Of a stretch of 64,000 nucleotides of DNA, positions 22,077 through 34,319 are shown one piece after another. This DNA comes from Delphinapterus leucas (Eukaryota; Chordata; Mammalia; Artiodactyla; Monodontidae): contig NW_022098001.1 of NCBI RefSeq assembly GCF_002288925.2, positions 1,087,205 through 1,151,204 of the forward strand. The letters are read 5' to 3'. How positions within the stretch are numbered: the first letter of the stretch is position 1; each line of letters begins with the position of its first letter. The notes below the pieces were generated by a model. The model saw only the letters and a list, made by a program, of their open reading frames with translations. It was not told the DNA's origin and ran no database searches. The translations under genes were made by a program, and so were the position numbers.

Positions 22077-24181
22077 CAAGCATACCTCACTTTATTACGC
22101 TTTGCTTTGTTGTAGTTCTCAGATATTGCATGTTTTTGTTTTTACAAATTGTAGGTTTGTCAAAAGTGTGTGTCAAGCAAGTCTATCAGCAACTTTTTTT
22201 CCAACAGCATTTGCTCACCTTGTCTTTCTTTGTCACATTTTGGTGATTCTCACAGTATTTCAGATTTTTCATTATTATGTTTGTTATGGTGATGTGTGAT
22301 CAGTGATCTTTAAAGTTAGCATTGTAATTGTTTTGGGGCACCCACAAACCATGCCCATATCAGATGGCAAACTTAAGAGATAAAGGTGTGTGTTCTGATT
22401 GCTCTGCTGATTAGCAGATTAGTGTTTACTGTTCCCCCATCTCCCTCTGCTTGGGCCTCCCTATTCTCTGAGACACAATAATGTTGAAATTAGGCCAATT
22501 AATAACCCTACAGCAGCATCTAAGTGTTCAAGTGTAAGGAAGAATTGCATGTCTATCACTTTAAATCAAAAGCTAGAAATGATTAAGCTAAGTAAGGAAG
22601 GCATGTCCAAAGCCACGATAATCTAAAAGCTGGGCCTCTTGTGCCAGTTAGCCAAGTTGTGAATGCAACAAAAAAGTTCTTGAAGGAAATTAAAAGTACT
22701 ACTCCAGTGAACACATGAATGGAAGTCTAATTAAAGTCTAATGGAAGTCTAATTCTCCAGTCTAATTACATGGAGAAAGTTTTAGTGGTCTGCATAGAAG
22801 ATCAGACCAGTGACAACATTCCCTTAAACCAAGGCCTAATCCAAAGCAAGGCCCTACTTTTCTTCAATTCCATAAAGACTGAGAAGATGAGGAAGCTGCA
22901 GAAAAAAGTTTGAAACTAGTAGAGATTAGTTCATTAGGTTTAAGGAAAGAAGCTGTCTCCATAACATAAAAATGCAAGGTGAAGAAGCAAGTGCTGATGT
23001 AGAAGCTGTAGCAAGTTATCCAGCTAAACATTATTACACAACAGATTTTCAATGTAGGTGAAACAGCCTTATATGGGAAGAAGATAGCTAGGGAGTAGTC
23101 AGTGCCTGGCTTCAAAGGATAGGCTGACTCTCTTGTTAGGGTGAATGCAGATGGTGACTTTAAGTTGAAGCCAGTGCTTATTTACCATTCCCAAAATTCT
23201 AGGGCCCTTGAGAATTACACTAGATCTCCTCTGGCTGTAAATGAAGCAACAAAGCCTGGATGACAGCACATCTGTTTACAGCTTGGTTTACTGAATATTT
23301 TAAGCCCACTGTTGAGATCTACTGCTCATTGACATTGTACCTGGTCACTTAAGAGCTCCAGTTGAGATGCACGATGAGGTCTATGTTGTTTTCATGCCTG
23401 TTAACATAACATCTATTCTGCAGCCTGTGGGTCAAGGAGTTGTTTCAACTTTCAAGTCTTATTTAAGAAATACACTTTATAAGGCTGTAACTGCCGTAGG
23501 AAGTGATTCCTCTGATGGATCTGGGCAAAGTAAATTGAAAACCTTTTAGAAAGAATGCATCATTCTAGATGCCATTAAAAACATCATTATTTATGGGAAG
23601 AGATCAAAATATGAACATTAACAGGAGTTTGGAAGAAGTTGATTCCAACCCTCGTGGGTAACTTTGAGGGGTTTAAGAATTCAGTGGAGGAAGTCACTGC
23701 AGATATGGTGGAAATAGCAAGAGAACTCGATCCTGAAGATGTAACTGAATTACTGCAATCTCATGATAAAACTTTAATGGGTGACAGGTCACTTACTCCT
23801 GGTGAAGATGCTGTCAAGACTGCTGAAATGGCAACAAAGGATGTAGAATATTACTTAGTTGATAAAGCAGTGGCAAGGTTTAAGAGGATTGATGCCAATT
23901 TTGAAAGAAGTTCTGTAGGTAAACTGCTGTCAAACAGCACTGCATGCTACAGAGAAATCAGTCGTCCATGAAAGGAAGAGTCAGTTTTTGGCCAACCCAA
24001 TATTTTTTAAAGTAGGTACATTTATTTTTTCAGACACAGTGTTACTGTGTGCTTAACAGACTGTAGTATAGTGTAGACATAACTTTTATATTCACTGGGA
24101 AACCAAAAAACTCGCTTCATTTTGATATTCACTATGTTGCAGTGGTCTGAAACCGAACCTGCAATGTCTTCAAGGTAGGCT
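22077..24181 (+). mobile_element. Tigger1 (pogo-like) DNA transposon, nearly full length
   Basis: Starts after TA (22075-22076) with 'caagcatacctcactttatt'. It carries the Tigger1 body ('taaatcaaaagctagaaatg' near 22563, 'gttcaagtgtaagg'), decayed transposase, and a right end 'caaggtaggct' followed by TA at 24182-24183. It is about 2.1 kb, slightly shorter than the full element, because of internal deletions. It is mammal-wide and immobile, in sense orientation in the NUDCD1 intron. Confidence 0.9.
22540..23971 (+). pseudogene. Tigger1 transposase remnant
   Basis: Broken frames hold pieces of a pogo/CENP-B-like DDE transposase. 23367-23549 contains [20 protein letters not shown] (close to the catalytic 'LQPxDxG' region, with the acidic residue replaced by Gly). 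23639-23971 contains [20 protein letters not shown]. Frameshifts and stops separate them and the N-terminal DNA-binding part is only partly readable. No function is possible. Confidence 0.85.
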
Positions 24182-24217
24182 TATACGTGTTTGCACTTTA
24201 ATAGTTTTCTCAGCCTG

Positions 24218-24618
24218 TGTTATGGGCTGAATTGTATACCCGCCAAATTCATATGTTGGAATCCTAGCCCCTAGTCCTATCCTAACCTTGAGAATGTGAC
24301 TATATTTGGAGATAAGACCTTTAAAAGATAATTAAGTTAAAATGAGGCCATTATGGTGGGTCCTAATCCAGTACGGGTTGGTGTCTTTGTTAGTAGAGGA
24401 GATAAGGTCACTGATACACATAGGAAGGACCATGTGAAGATAAAGGGAGAGGAGAGCCATCTATAAGCCAAGGAGAAAAGCTTCAGAAGAAACGAACCAT
24501 GCTAACACCTTGATCTCAGACTTCTAGCCTCCACAACTGTGAGAAAATAAATTTCTGTTGTTTAAGCCATCCAGTCTATAACTAAGTATAGTTATGGCAA
24601 TGCTAGCAGACTAATACA
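24218..24618 (+). repeat. MLT1/MST-type MaLR solitary LTR (sense)
   Basis: Starts 'tgttatgggctgaattgta', carries 'tcatatgttggaatcctag', a poly-A signal region 'gagaaaataaatttctgttg', and ends 'agactaataca'. It has the typical LTR length of about 400 bp. Internal retroviral sequence is absent. Confidence 0.85.
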
Positions 24619-25712
24619 GCCTACCTCCTGGAACTTGTAGAAATTGCAAGCGTGGGGGGTGGGGGTGGGAATCTAAGGACCACTTTTCATTTTGTATTGT
24701 GTCCATTTCAGTCCAAGCTGTTGTTATTCCTGCTGATTTAATTTTCTTAAAATTTTGTGGATATTCTGTTAATCTTACTAGGATTTACTCCATTATACAA
24801 AAGCCACACCCACAATATCTTGTAGATAAGGCCTTTCTCTACCTTGAGTTTCTGTTGAGATTCAGCTGATGAACAATGTCCTTAAGCTATTTAGAAGCCC
24901 GTTGTTGGATTAGTGAGGCATACTCTTTAAGTCTTTAGGGAGCCTTTTGTCTGACTGAGTGGTGCTTTCTTTGCACTTTGAGTAAAGAGTTTTACAGTTA
25001 TACCCTTGCTTTCATCTTTCGATTATGCTTTCCTGAGAGTACCCTGGATGTGATCTTTGCAGAGAAGCCATTTCTTAATTTTAAATTTAATAGGTAGAAC
25101 AGTATGTGTGTGTGATGACAGAGTCCACAATACATGTGACTTCCTGTAGTCAGCGTTGAATTCTGAGGTTAAACAATGACCAGTAGAAAAAAGACTTACT
25201 GGCAAATAATATTTGTTTCATTTTTGTAGTTTGTGTAGGATAGGATTGTCCATGTTACATCTCTGAAGGCAGTGAGTATCTGATGGGCAGCAGAAAGATT
25301 TGGTATACATTTAACACATGGAAACATCAGTCTTAAACCTTTAACCTTAAATCTTAAACTCTCGAATAGGTGAGATTTCAAATTACTCTGCAAAATAGAG
25401 TATGTAACCCAGCCTCTGTCTAGCTAATTTTTCTTAAAGGTGTATCTTAATGTATAACTAACCTATTAATATAAACTGTTCATGTAACACTAGCATTGAC
25501 ACAGCTGCATTTAATCCTTATAATTCAGTCTTGGAAGTTTCCATTTTATTATTGTCCCACTTTACAGAGTGAGTTGACAATTGATTTTTATAAGCCAATT
25601 TTATATTTAGTAGCCACAGTGACCCATTTTATTTTAAAATTTTGACTTTGTGTTTTCAAAAAAATTCAGATTTACAGAAAAGTTACAAAAATAACAAACT
25701 ACTATGTACCTA
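24619..25712. other. Spacer between two inverted LTRs
   Basis: Intronic sequence. 'gtttacagagtgagttgaca' around 25560 may be a MIR remnant. A G-rich run 'tggggggtgggggtggga' lies at about 24651-24669. Confidence 0.45.
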
Positions 25713-26073
25713 TATTAGTTTTCTGGGACTTGCCATAACAAAGTACCACAGACTGGATGGCTACACAACAGAAATTTATTTTCTCACAGCTCTGAAGGCT
25801 AGAAGTCTGAGCAGGGTTGGCTTCTGGAGCCTCTCTTCTTGGCTTGTTAGATAGCTGTCTTCTGCATTTGTCTTCACATGGTCTTCCATCTGTGTATCTG
25901 TGTCCTAATCTCCTCTTCGGGCACCAATCCTATTGGAATAGGACCAACCCCAATGACCTCATTTTAAATACCTTTTTGAAGGTCTTCTTTCCAAGTATAG
26001 TCACATTCTGAGGTGCTGAGGATTGGAACTTCAACATATGAATTTGGGAGGGGATACACCTCAGCCCATAACA
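25713..26073 (-). repeat. MLT1/MST-type MaLR solitary LTR (antisense)
   Basis: 'tattagttttctgggac', 'acagaaatttattttctcac' and a terminal 'cagcccataaca' are the complement of the same LTR family as 24218-24618. It lies inverted to that copy with about 1.1 kb between them. Confidence 0.85.
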
Positions 26074-26079
26074 GTATCC

Positions 26080-26735
26080 TTCACTTAGATCTTAGTAACT
26101 ATAATATTAACATTTGCCAAATTTTTTCTGTTTCTCCATTTCTTTTTGTTTAAACATTTAGGAGTAAGTTGAAGATGCCATGCTCTTTTACCCCCAGTAC
26201 CTCACAATATATACTAAAAATGAAGACATTTTCTTGTAGAACCACAATATAATTCAGGAAATTTAACGTTGGTATATATTAATACTTTCATCTCATATAG
26301 AGTCCATATTCAAATTTTACCAGTTGCTCAAATAACATACTTCACAGCAATTTCTTTTCCTGATTCAGGGTCCAATCCCATGTCTCATATTGCATTGAGT
26401 CGTAGTGTCTGTAGTCTCCTTTAATTTGGAATATTCAATTATGTAGCCTTATGACACTGACTTTATTTTCTATAGACTATGTCCAGTATTTCCTCAAGAT
26501 CAGATTCTGATTTTGCATTTTTGCCAGGAATAATATTACATAAATGATGTTTCCTTTCCAGTGTATCACATTAGGAGGTACTTGGTTGACATCTACTGTT
26601 TTCATACTATTGTGGTGTTAAATTTGATTACGTGGTATCCACCAGATTTCCTTATTTTAAAGTTATCATCTTCCCCTTTGAATTAGTAAGTACTTTGTGT
26701 GAAGTTCAAAGTAATCGTCGTAAAGGGCTTAGATT
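26080..26735. repeat. Decayed repeat, probably L1M-related
   Basis: 'attttaccagttgctcaaat', 'ggatcctgattcagggtccaa'-like text and 'gccaggaataatattacata' resemble an old L1-associated repeat that I remember in several mammals. The assignment is uncertain. Confidence 0.4.
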
Positions 26736-27420
26736 TTGTCATTCCCCTGTTTCTTTCCTCCCTTTACTGGCTTCCTGTCACATTTAGAATAATGCCTCAC
26801 TGTGGTCTACAAGCAGCCTTATGACTCACTGTATTTTGTATATTTTAAATTGAGAGATCAGGATACACATATAACATGAACATATCTGAAGCAAAGATTT
26901 CATAAAACAGTACTATCCTTATTGTACAAGACATATTTGAGTACTCTACTCCATACTATTTTTAGTGAAGTAAAATAGAAAATTCTTTTCTTGATCTACT
27001 AAATTGATTTTGCTACCAATGTTGAAACCCATAGTTAAAAATCACTGCCCTCCAGTACTTATTGCCTCTCATTTTTTACCATTTTTTCCCCAGCTTACTT
27101 TTCTTAAACCACACTGGCCTTCATGCTGTTCCTTGTACTAAACATGCTTCTCCCTGAGGGTGTTTGCATTTGTTATTGTCTGAACCTGAAATGTTCTTCC
27201 TTTTCGTATTTGTTCCCATACTTTATTCACACCTCTGTTCACATGTTAGCTTCCATCCTTACACCTATAGGAACCACAACCCCATTATCTACTCACCTGT
27301 TTGCTCTTTTTTTTTTTCTCACGGCACCTTCTATTTTCTGGTATGTGTTTCTGTTATCTGTTACATTTATATATATGTATATATATATATATCCTCCATT
27401 AGAATAGTCAGTGAAATTTG
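26736..27420 (-). repeat. L2 LINE fragment (antisense) with TA microsatellite
   Basis: 'cacactggccttcatgctgt', 'gggtgtttgcatttgtta' and 'cacctctgttcacatgtta' are the complement of the L2 3' end (the classic 'ttcctctgcctggaa' region is decayed). A (TA)n run lies at about 27366-27392. The two overlapping open frames at 27123-27421 are shadows. Confidence 0.75.
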
Positions 27421-27800
27421 ATATTAATTATGATACACACAGCTAAAGATCCAACTTGATAATTTTCAAAATGAAAAAAAATCAGCTTTTTCTCATATTT
27501 CTAAGTAATATTTTCTTTCTACGGCTTTTATTTAAAAATGTAAGTGCATTTCCCCCCATTTCATTTTACACCACTTAGCTAAGATCTGACATCTTCCTAT
27601 GCTACAGTCTCTAGTCAGTATTAGGACGTCTTTAATTATATGGTTAACTTTATGGATGGATATTCAAACAGAAATGTAACTCAGGATTTTATAAGACTTT
27701 TCTGTAGTTTTCAGACATCAATTTTAAACATATCACACATGTACAACTTAATCAACACAACTTAACTGACCAAACAGAATATATACATATTATCAGCTTC
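27421..27800. other. Intronic sequence, nothing recognised
   Basis: AT-rich with no named feature. Confidence 0.5.
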
Positions 27801-27920
27801 TTAACCTAAATCTCTTAACCTCTTGAGTTTGAGTTTCTTCTTCCATAAAATGGGAATTCTCAGGTAGTGAAGATTCAATAGGATTAAGTAAGGTAGCTGT
27901 GAAAAAGTATATATTGATCT
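27800..27920 (+). repeat. MIR fragment (sense)
   Basis: 'cctaaatctcttaacctctt', 'ttcttccataaaatggga' and 'attcaataggattaagtaag' match the middle and tail of MIR. Confidence 0.7.
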
Positions 27921-27921
27921 C

Positions 27922-28875
27922 TGTCCAGTTCCTGATACAGAGCTCCTAAAACCTTTGTAATTTCCTAAGTGATAAGAGCAGTAGGACCAGGAGCATATTT
28001 TGGTGCTTGGTCTCTGATCCCAGTTCCTGACACAGCTCTTAAGTCCCTTGGAATTTCCTGGGTGATAGGAATGTCCTTTATGCTAATGAGGCGGTACTCT
28101 TGGTGAGCTCCTGGATAGCTTCGTGATGGGGGATGGTCACCAGAAAGACCAAGTCATGATTACAAGATTGGAACTTTCAGCAGCAGCCCTCCTCTAACCT
28201 CCAGGAAGGGGAGAGGGACTGGAGACTGAGTTAATGATCATGCCTAGGTGATGAAATGTCCATAAAAATCCCAAAAGGACAGAGTCTGTAGAACTTCTGG
28301 GTTGCTGAACACGTGGAGGTACTAGGAGGGTGGCGTGCCTTGCAAGGGAATGGAAGCTCTGTTCCCCTTCCTCAGAAGCTTGCCCTATGCATCTCTTCCA
28401 TCTGAATGTTCACAGTTATCCTTTATCATATACTTTTATGGTAAACTGGTAAATATAAGCGTTTCCCTGAATTCTGTGAGCCATTTTAGCAAATTACTGA
28501 ACCCTAGGAGAGTCGTTGGAATTCTTGATTTATAGCAGTCAGTTGGAAGTACAGGTGACAACTTGGGATTTGTGATTGGCATCTGAAGTGGGGTGGTAGG
28601 GAGAGCAGGGGAGTGGTACTCAGTCTTGTGGGACTGAGCCCTTAACCTGTGTGATCTGATGCTATCTCCAGGTAGATCGTGTCAGAACTGAATTAATTGT
28701 AGGACACCCACCTGGTGTCAGAATTGCTGGATGTGTGGAAAACCTACATATCTGGGGTCAGAAATGTTTTGAGTGTGGTGGTATTGTGAGTAAAGGAGAA
28801 ACACCAGGGAGTGTTTTTCCTTATGCAGTAGTAGATGCAGATCAACTCAATACTTCATGCCTAGTAAGAATAGAG
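27922..28875 (+). repeat. Solitary ERV LTR (class not assigned)
   Basis: It carries LTR-like text that I recognise from other mammals: 'ccataaaaatcccaaaagga', 'gcatctcttccatctgaatg', 'ctgtgagccattttagcaaa', 'cagtcttgtgggactgagcc' and 'ctgatgctatctccaggtag'. The first about 50 bp (cagttcctgatacagagc) recur diverged near 28020. The poly-A signal position is mutated. No gag, pol or env sequence was seen. Confidence 0.6.
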
Positions 28876-29310
28876 TAAATTTTAGTAATTTATTCTATGT
28901 ACAGAATATGAATTTGGAGTTAAAGTTTCATGTCATTAACTTTTCAATCTGACCTCCAACTTATTTATGAATAGATAAAACCTTTTTCTTAATATTACTT
29001 TTCAGTTCAGTTTGGTAATAGCAGTGATTAAAGGTTGTTTAAATGTCTTCACTTTGACATATAATCTTCAGAAGTCTTTAATTGCTAAGTGTTCTACAAA
29101 GAGAAGAAAAAGACAATCGACTACTTGAAATTCATGTTCCAAATTTTTCTCTAGAGAATATTTTACTCTAATTGTGATCTTCACTGGTATTTCAAAGATA
29201 AACATGAGAATAGAAGAAATGTGGGGCTACATTTTATTTATCAAAGGGTTTATGAATTTAAGAGGTTTTTTTTTAAGACAGGTTATTGTTTTTGAAATAT
29301 ATACATAATC
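28876..29310. other. Intronic sequence, nothing recognised
   Basis: AT-rich with no named feature. Confidence 0.5.
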
Positions 29311-32300
29311 ATTTATTTTTTTAACATCTTTATTGGGGTATAATTGCTTTACAATGGTATGTTAGTTTCTGCTTTATAACAAAGTGAATCAGTTATACAT
29401 ATGTTCCCATATCTCTTCCCTCTTGTGTCTCCCTCCCTCCCACCCTTCCTATCCAGGTGGTCACAAAGCACCGAGCTGATCTCCCTGTGCTATGTGGCTG
29501 CTTCCCACTAGCTATCTACCTTAGGTTTGGTAGTGTGTATATGTCCATGACTCTCTCTCGCCCTGTCACAGCTCACCCTTCCCCCCCCCATATCCTCAAG
29601 TCCGTTCTCCAGTAGGTCTATGTCTTTATTCCTGTCTTACCCATAGGTTCTTCATGACATTTTTTTTCTTAAATTCCATATATATGTGTTAGCATGTGGT
29701 ATTTGTCTTTCTCTTTCTGACTGACTTCACTCTGTGTGACAGACTCTAGGTCCATCCACCTCATTACAAATAGATCAATTTCGTTTCTTTTTATGGCTGA
29801 GTAATATTCCATTGTATATATGTGCCACATCTTCTTTATCCATTCATCCGATGATGGACACTTAGGTTGTCTCCATCTCCGGGCTATCGTAAATAGAGCT
29901 GCAATGAACATTTTGGTACATGACTCTTTTTGAATTATGGTTTTCTCAGGGTATATGCCCAGTAGTGGGATTGCTGGGTCATATGTAGTTCTATTTGTAG
30001 TTTTTTAAGGAACCTCCATACTGTTCTCCATAGTGGCTGTACCAATTCACATTTCCACCAGCAGTGCAGGAGTGTTCCCTTTTCTCCACACCCTCTCCAG
30101 CATTTATTGTTTCTAGATTTTTTGATGATAGCCGTTCTGACTGGTGTGAGATGATATCTCATTGTAGTTTTGATTTGCATTTCTCTGATGATTAATGATG
30201 TTGAGCATTCTTTCATGTGTTTCTCGGCAGTCTGTATACTTCTTTGGAGAAATGTCTATTTAGGTCTTCTGCCCATTTTTGGATTGGGTTGTTTTTTTGT
30301 TATTGAGCTGCATGAGCTGCTTGTAAATTTTGGAAATTAATCCTTTGTCAGTTGCTTCATTTGCAAATATTTTCTCCCATTCTGAGGGTTGTCTTTTGGT
30401 CTTGTTTATGGTTTCCTTTGCTATGCAAAAGCTTTGAAGTTTCATTAGGTCCCATTTGTTTATTTTTTATTTCCATTTCTCTAGGAGGTGGGTCAAAAAG
30501 GATCTTGCTGTGATTTATGATGTCATAGAGTGTTCTGCCTGTGTTTTCCTCTATGAGTTTTATAGTGTCTGGCCTTACATTTAGGTCTTTAATCCATTTT
30601 GAGCTTATTTTTGTGTATGGTGTTAGGGAGTGATCTAATCTCATATTTTTACATGTACCTGTCCAGTTTTCCCAGCACCACCTGTCCAGTTTTCCCAGCA
30701 CCACTTATTGAAGAGGCTGTCCTTTCTCCACTGTACATTCCTGCCTCCTTTGTCTTAGATTAGTTGACCATAGGTGCGTGGGTTTATCTCTGGGCTTTCT
30801 ATCCTGTTCCATTGATCTGTATTGTGCCAGTACCATGTGCCAGTACCATACTGTCTTGATTACTGTGGCTTTGTAGTATAGTCTGAAGTCAGGAAGCCTG
30901 ATTCCTCCAGCTCCGTTTTTCGTTCTCAAGATTGCTTTAGCTATTAGCTATTCGGGGTCTTTTGAGTTTCCATACAAATCGTGAACTTTGTTGTTCTAGT
31001 TCTGTGAAAAATGCCATTGGTAGTTTGATAGGGATTGCATTGAATCTGTAGATTGCTTTGGGTAGTAGAGTCATTTTCACAATGTTGATTCTTCCAATCC
31101 AAGAACATGGTATATCTCTCCATATATTTGTATCATCTTTAATTTCTTTCATCAGTGTCTAATAATTTTCTGCATACAGGTCTTTTGTCTCCTTAGGTAG
31201 GTTTATTCCTAGATATTTTACTCTTTTTGTTGCAATGGTAAATGGGAGTGTTTTCTTGATTTCACTTTCAGATTTTTCATTAGTGTGTAGGAATGCAAGA
31301 GATTTCTGTGCATTAATTTTGTATCCTGCAACTTTACCAAATTCATTGATTAACTCTAGTAGTTTTCTGGTAGCATCTTTAGGATTCTCTATGTATAGTA
31401 TCATGTCATCTGCAGACAGTGACAGCTTTACTTCTTCTTTTCTGATTTGGATTCCTTTTATTTCCTTTTCTTCTCTGATTGCTGTGGCTAAAACTTCCAA
31501 AACTATGTTGAATAAGAGTGGTGAGAGTGGGCAACCTTGTCTTGTTCCTGATCTTAGTGGAAATGCTTTCAGTTTTTCACCATTGAGGATGATGTTGGCT
31601 GTGGGTTTGTCATATATGGCCTTTGGGTTTGTCATATATGGCCTTTATTATGTTGAGGAAAGTTCCCTCTATGCCTACTTTCTGCAGGGTTTTTATCATA
31701 AATGGGTGTTGACTTTTGTCAAAAGCTTTCTCTGCATCTATTGAGATGATCATATGGTTTTTCTCCTTCAATTTGTTAATATGGTTTATCACACTGATTG
31801 ATTTGCATATATTGAAGAATCCTTGAATTCCTGGAATAAACCCCACTTGATCATGGTGTATGATCCTTTTAATGTGCTGTTGGATTCTGTTTGCTAGTAT
31901 TTTGTTGAGGATTTTTGCATCTGTGTTCATCAGTGATATTTTCTTTCTTTGTGACATCCTTGTCTGGTTTTGGTATCAAGGTGATGGTGGCCTTGTAGAA
32001 GGAATTTGGGAGTGTTCCTCCCTCTGCTATATTTTGGAAGAGTATGAGAAGGATAGGTGTTAGCTCTTCTCTAAATGTTTGATAGAATTCGCCTGTGAAG
32101 CCATCTGGTCCTGGGCTTTTGTTTGTTGGAAGATTTTTAATCACAGTTTCAATTTCAGTGCTTGTGATTGGTCTGTTCATATTTTCTGTTTCTTCCTGAT
32201 TCAGTCTTGGCAGGTTGTACATTTCTAAGAATTTGTCCATTTCTTCCAGGTTGTCCATTTTATTGGCATAGAGTTGTTTGTAGTAATCTCTCATGATCTT

Positions 32301-33400
32301 TTGTATTTCTGCAGTGTCAGTTGTTACTTCTCTTTTTGCTATCATTTCTTTCATTTCTTTTTCATTTATTTCAGATCTGATTTTTATGATTTCTTTCCTT
32401 CTGCTGACTTTGGGATTTTCTTGTTCTTCTTTCTCTAATTGCTTTAGGTGCAAGGTTAGGTTGTTTATTCGAGATGTTTCCTTGTTTCTGAAGGTGGGCT
32501 TGTATTGCTATAAACTTCCCTCTTAGAACCGCTTTTGCTGCATCCCATAGGTTTTGGGTCGTCGTGCCTCCATTGTCATGTTTCTAGGTATTTTTTTATT
32601 TCCTCTTTGATTTCTTTAGTGATCACTTTGTCATTAAGTAGTGTATTGTTTAGCCTCCATGTGTTTGTATTTTTTACAGATCTTTTCCTGTAATTGATAT
32701 CTATTCTCATGGCGTTGTGGTCGGAAACGATACTTGATACAATTTCAATTTTCTTAAATTTACCAAGGCTTGATTTGTGACCCAAGATATGACCTCTCCT
32801 GGAGAATGTTCCATGAGCACTTGAGAAAAATGTGTATTCTGTTGTTTTTGGATGGAGTGTCCTATAAAGTTCAATTAAGTCCATCTTGTTTCATGTATCA
32901 TTTAAAGCTTGTGTCTCCTTATTTATTTTCATTTTGGATGATCTGTCCATTGGTGAAAGTGGGGTGTTAAAGTCCCCTACTATGAATGTGTTACTGTCGA
33001 TTTCCCCTTTTATGGCTGTTAGTATTTGCCTTATGTATTGAGGTGCTCCTGTGTTGGGTGCATAAATATTTACAGTTGTTATATCTTCTTGGATCGATCC
33101 CTTGATCATTATGTAGTGTCCTTCTTTGTCTCTTCTAATAGTCTTTATTTTAAAGTTTATTTTGTCTGATAGGAGAATTGCTACTGCAGCTTTCTTTTGG
33201 TTTCCATTTGCATGGAATATCTTTTTCCATCCCTGTACTTTCAGTCTGTATGTGTCTCTAGGTCTGAAGTGGGTCTCTTGTAGACAGCAAATATATGGGT
33301 CTTGTTTTTGTATCCATTCAGCCAATCTGTGTCTTTTGGTGGGAGCATTTAGTCCATTTACATTTAAGGTAATTATCGATACATATGGCAATAGGTTATT
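29311..33400 (-). mobile_element. L1 element, 4.1 kb, truncated at the start of ORF2 (antisense)
   Basis: From left to right on the + strand it holds the complement of the L1 A-tail and 3' UTR (29311-29660), the whole of ORF2 in reverse (29669-33391), and then ordinary intron. The 5' break lies at the very start of ORF2, so ORF1 and the 5' UTR are missing. The C-rich block at 29431-29445 is the complement of the 3' UTR G-tract. It is the least decayed long L1 in the window. Confidence 0.92.
29669..33391 (-). pseudogene. L1 ORF2 (endonuclease-reverse transcriptase), broken
   Basis: In protein order, 33391-32891 is the endonuclease start with LNVNGLNAPTKRHRLAEWI, the QETHF motif and VGDFNTPLS. 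32884-32576 ends the endonuclease with VSDHNAMRID. 32453-31869 holds the start of the reverse transcriptase ([16 protein letters not shown]). 31957-31610 carries [20 protein letters not shown]. 31635-31159 carries [20 protein letters not shown] and [15 protein letters not shown], in which the usual Phe of the FADD box is Ser. The rest runs through 30216-29935 ([20 protein letters not shown], Cys-rich domain) to 29911-29669. At least eight frame breaks, three due to short tandem duplications, make it inactive. Confidence 0.92.
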
Positions 33401-33896
33401 TATTCGGCATTAACAAAGAATGAGTTTTCCAAATAAATTGTCTAGTATAAATTACTTCTTCTCATTTAAGTGCTAAAACTATATTTAGAGCTTTTTTTTA
33501 ATGGAATCTTACTAAAATTTATTATTTGCCCCAAATCTAATGTAGAGCATTCTGAAGAGAAAGTAACATTTTATAGATTGTCGAATGTCATCAGAGTGAA
33601 TATTAATTACAATGCTGTATATGTCTATAGTAAAGCCATTAGAAGCATTTGAAGTTAAGTTGGGTTCTTTACTCCCACACTAAGTAGTCTCAGTGTACTC
33701 CATTTAAAAATACCTGCTCTGGGTCTGCATGGTTTGTTTTTGTTCTTTCCACTGCTAATAAGCTATTGGGTACTATTCTTACCTTTTACAGTGTGTGCCC
33801 TAAACAGTCATCCTTTTCTTTTCCTTCTTTCTTATTTGCTGTCGCATTTTGCTTTTGGCTACCAAGTTGTGAACTCAGTCGGAATTTTGGCATCTG
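33401..33896. other. Intronic sequence between two L1 copies
   Basis: No named feature recognised. Confidence 0.5.
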
Positions 33897-34319
33897 TTTT
33901 TTTTTTTTTGAAGCATAGTTGATTTCCAGTGTTGTGTTAATTTCTGCTGTACAACAAAGTGAATCAGTTATATATATTCTATTTTATTTTATTTTCTATT
34001 GTGGTTTATCCCAGGATGTTGAATATATTCCCTGTGCTATACAGTAGAACCTTGTTGTTTACCCATTCTATATGTAATAGTAGTTTGCATCTACTAATCC
34101 CAAACTCCCAGTCCATCCCTCCCCTACCTGCCTTCCCTCTTGGCAACCACAAGTCTGTTCTCTATGTCTGTGAGTCTGTTTCTCTTTTGTAAATAGGATC
34201 ATTTGTGCCATTTTTTGATTCCACATATAAGTGATATGGTATTTGTCTTTCTTTCTGACTTCACTTAGTATGATAATCTCTGGATGCATCCATGTTACTG
34301 CAAGTGACATTATTTCGTT

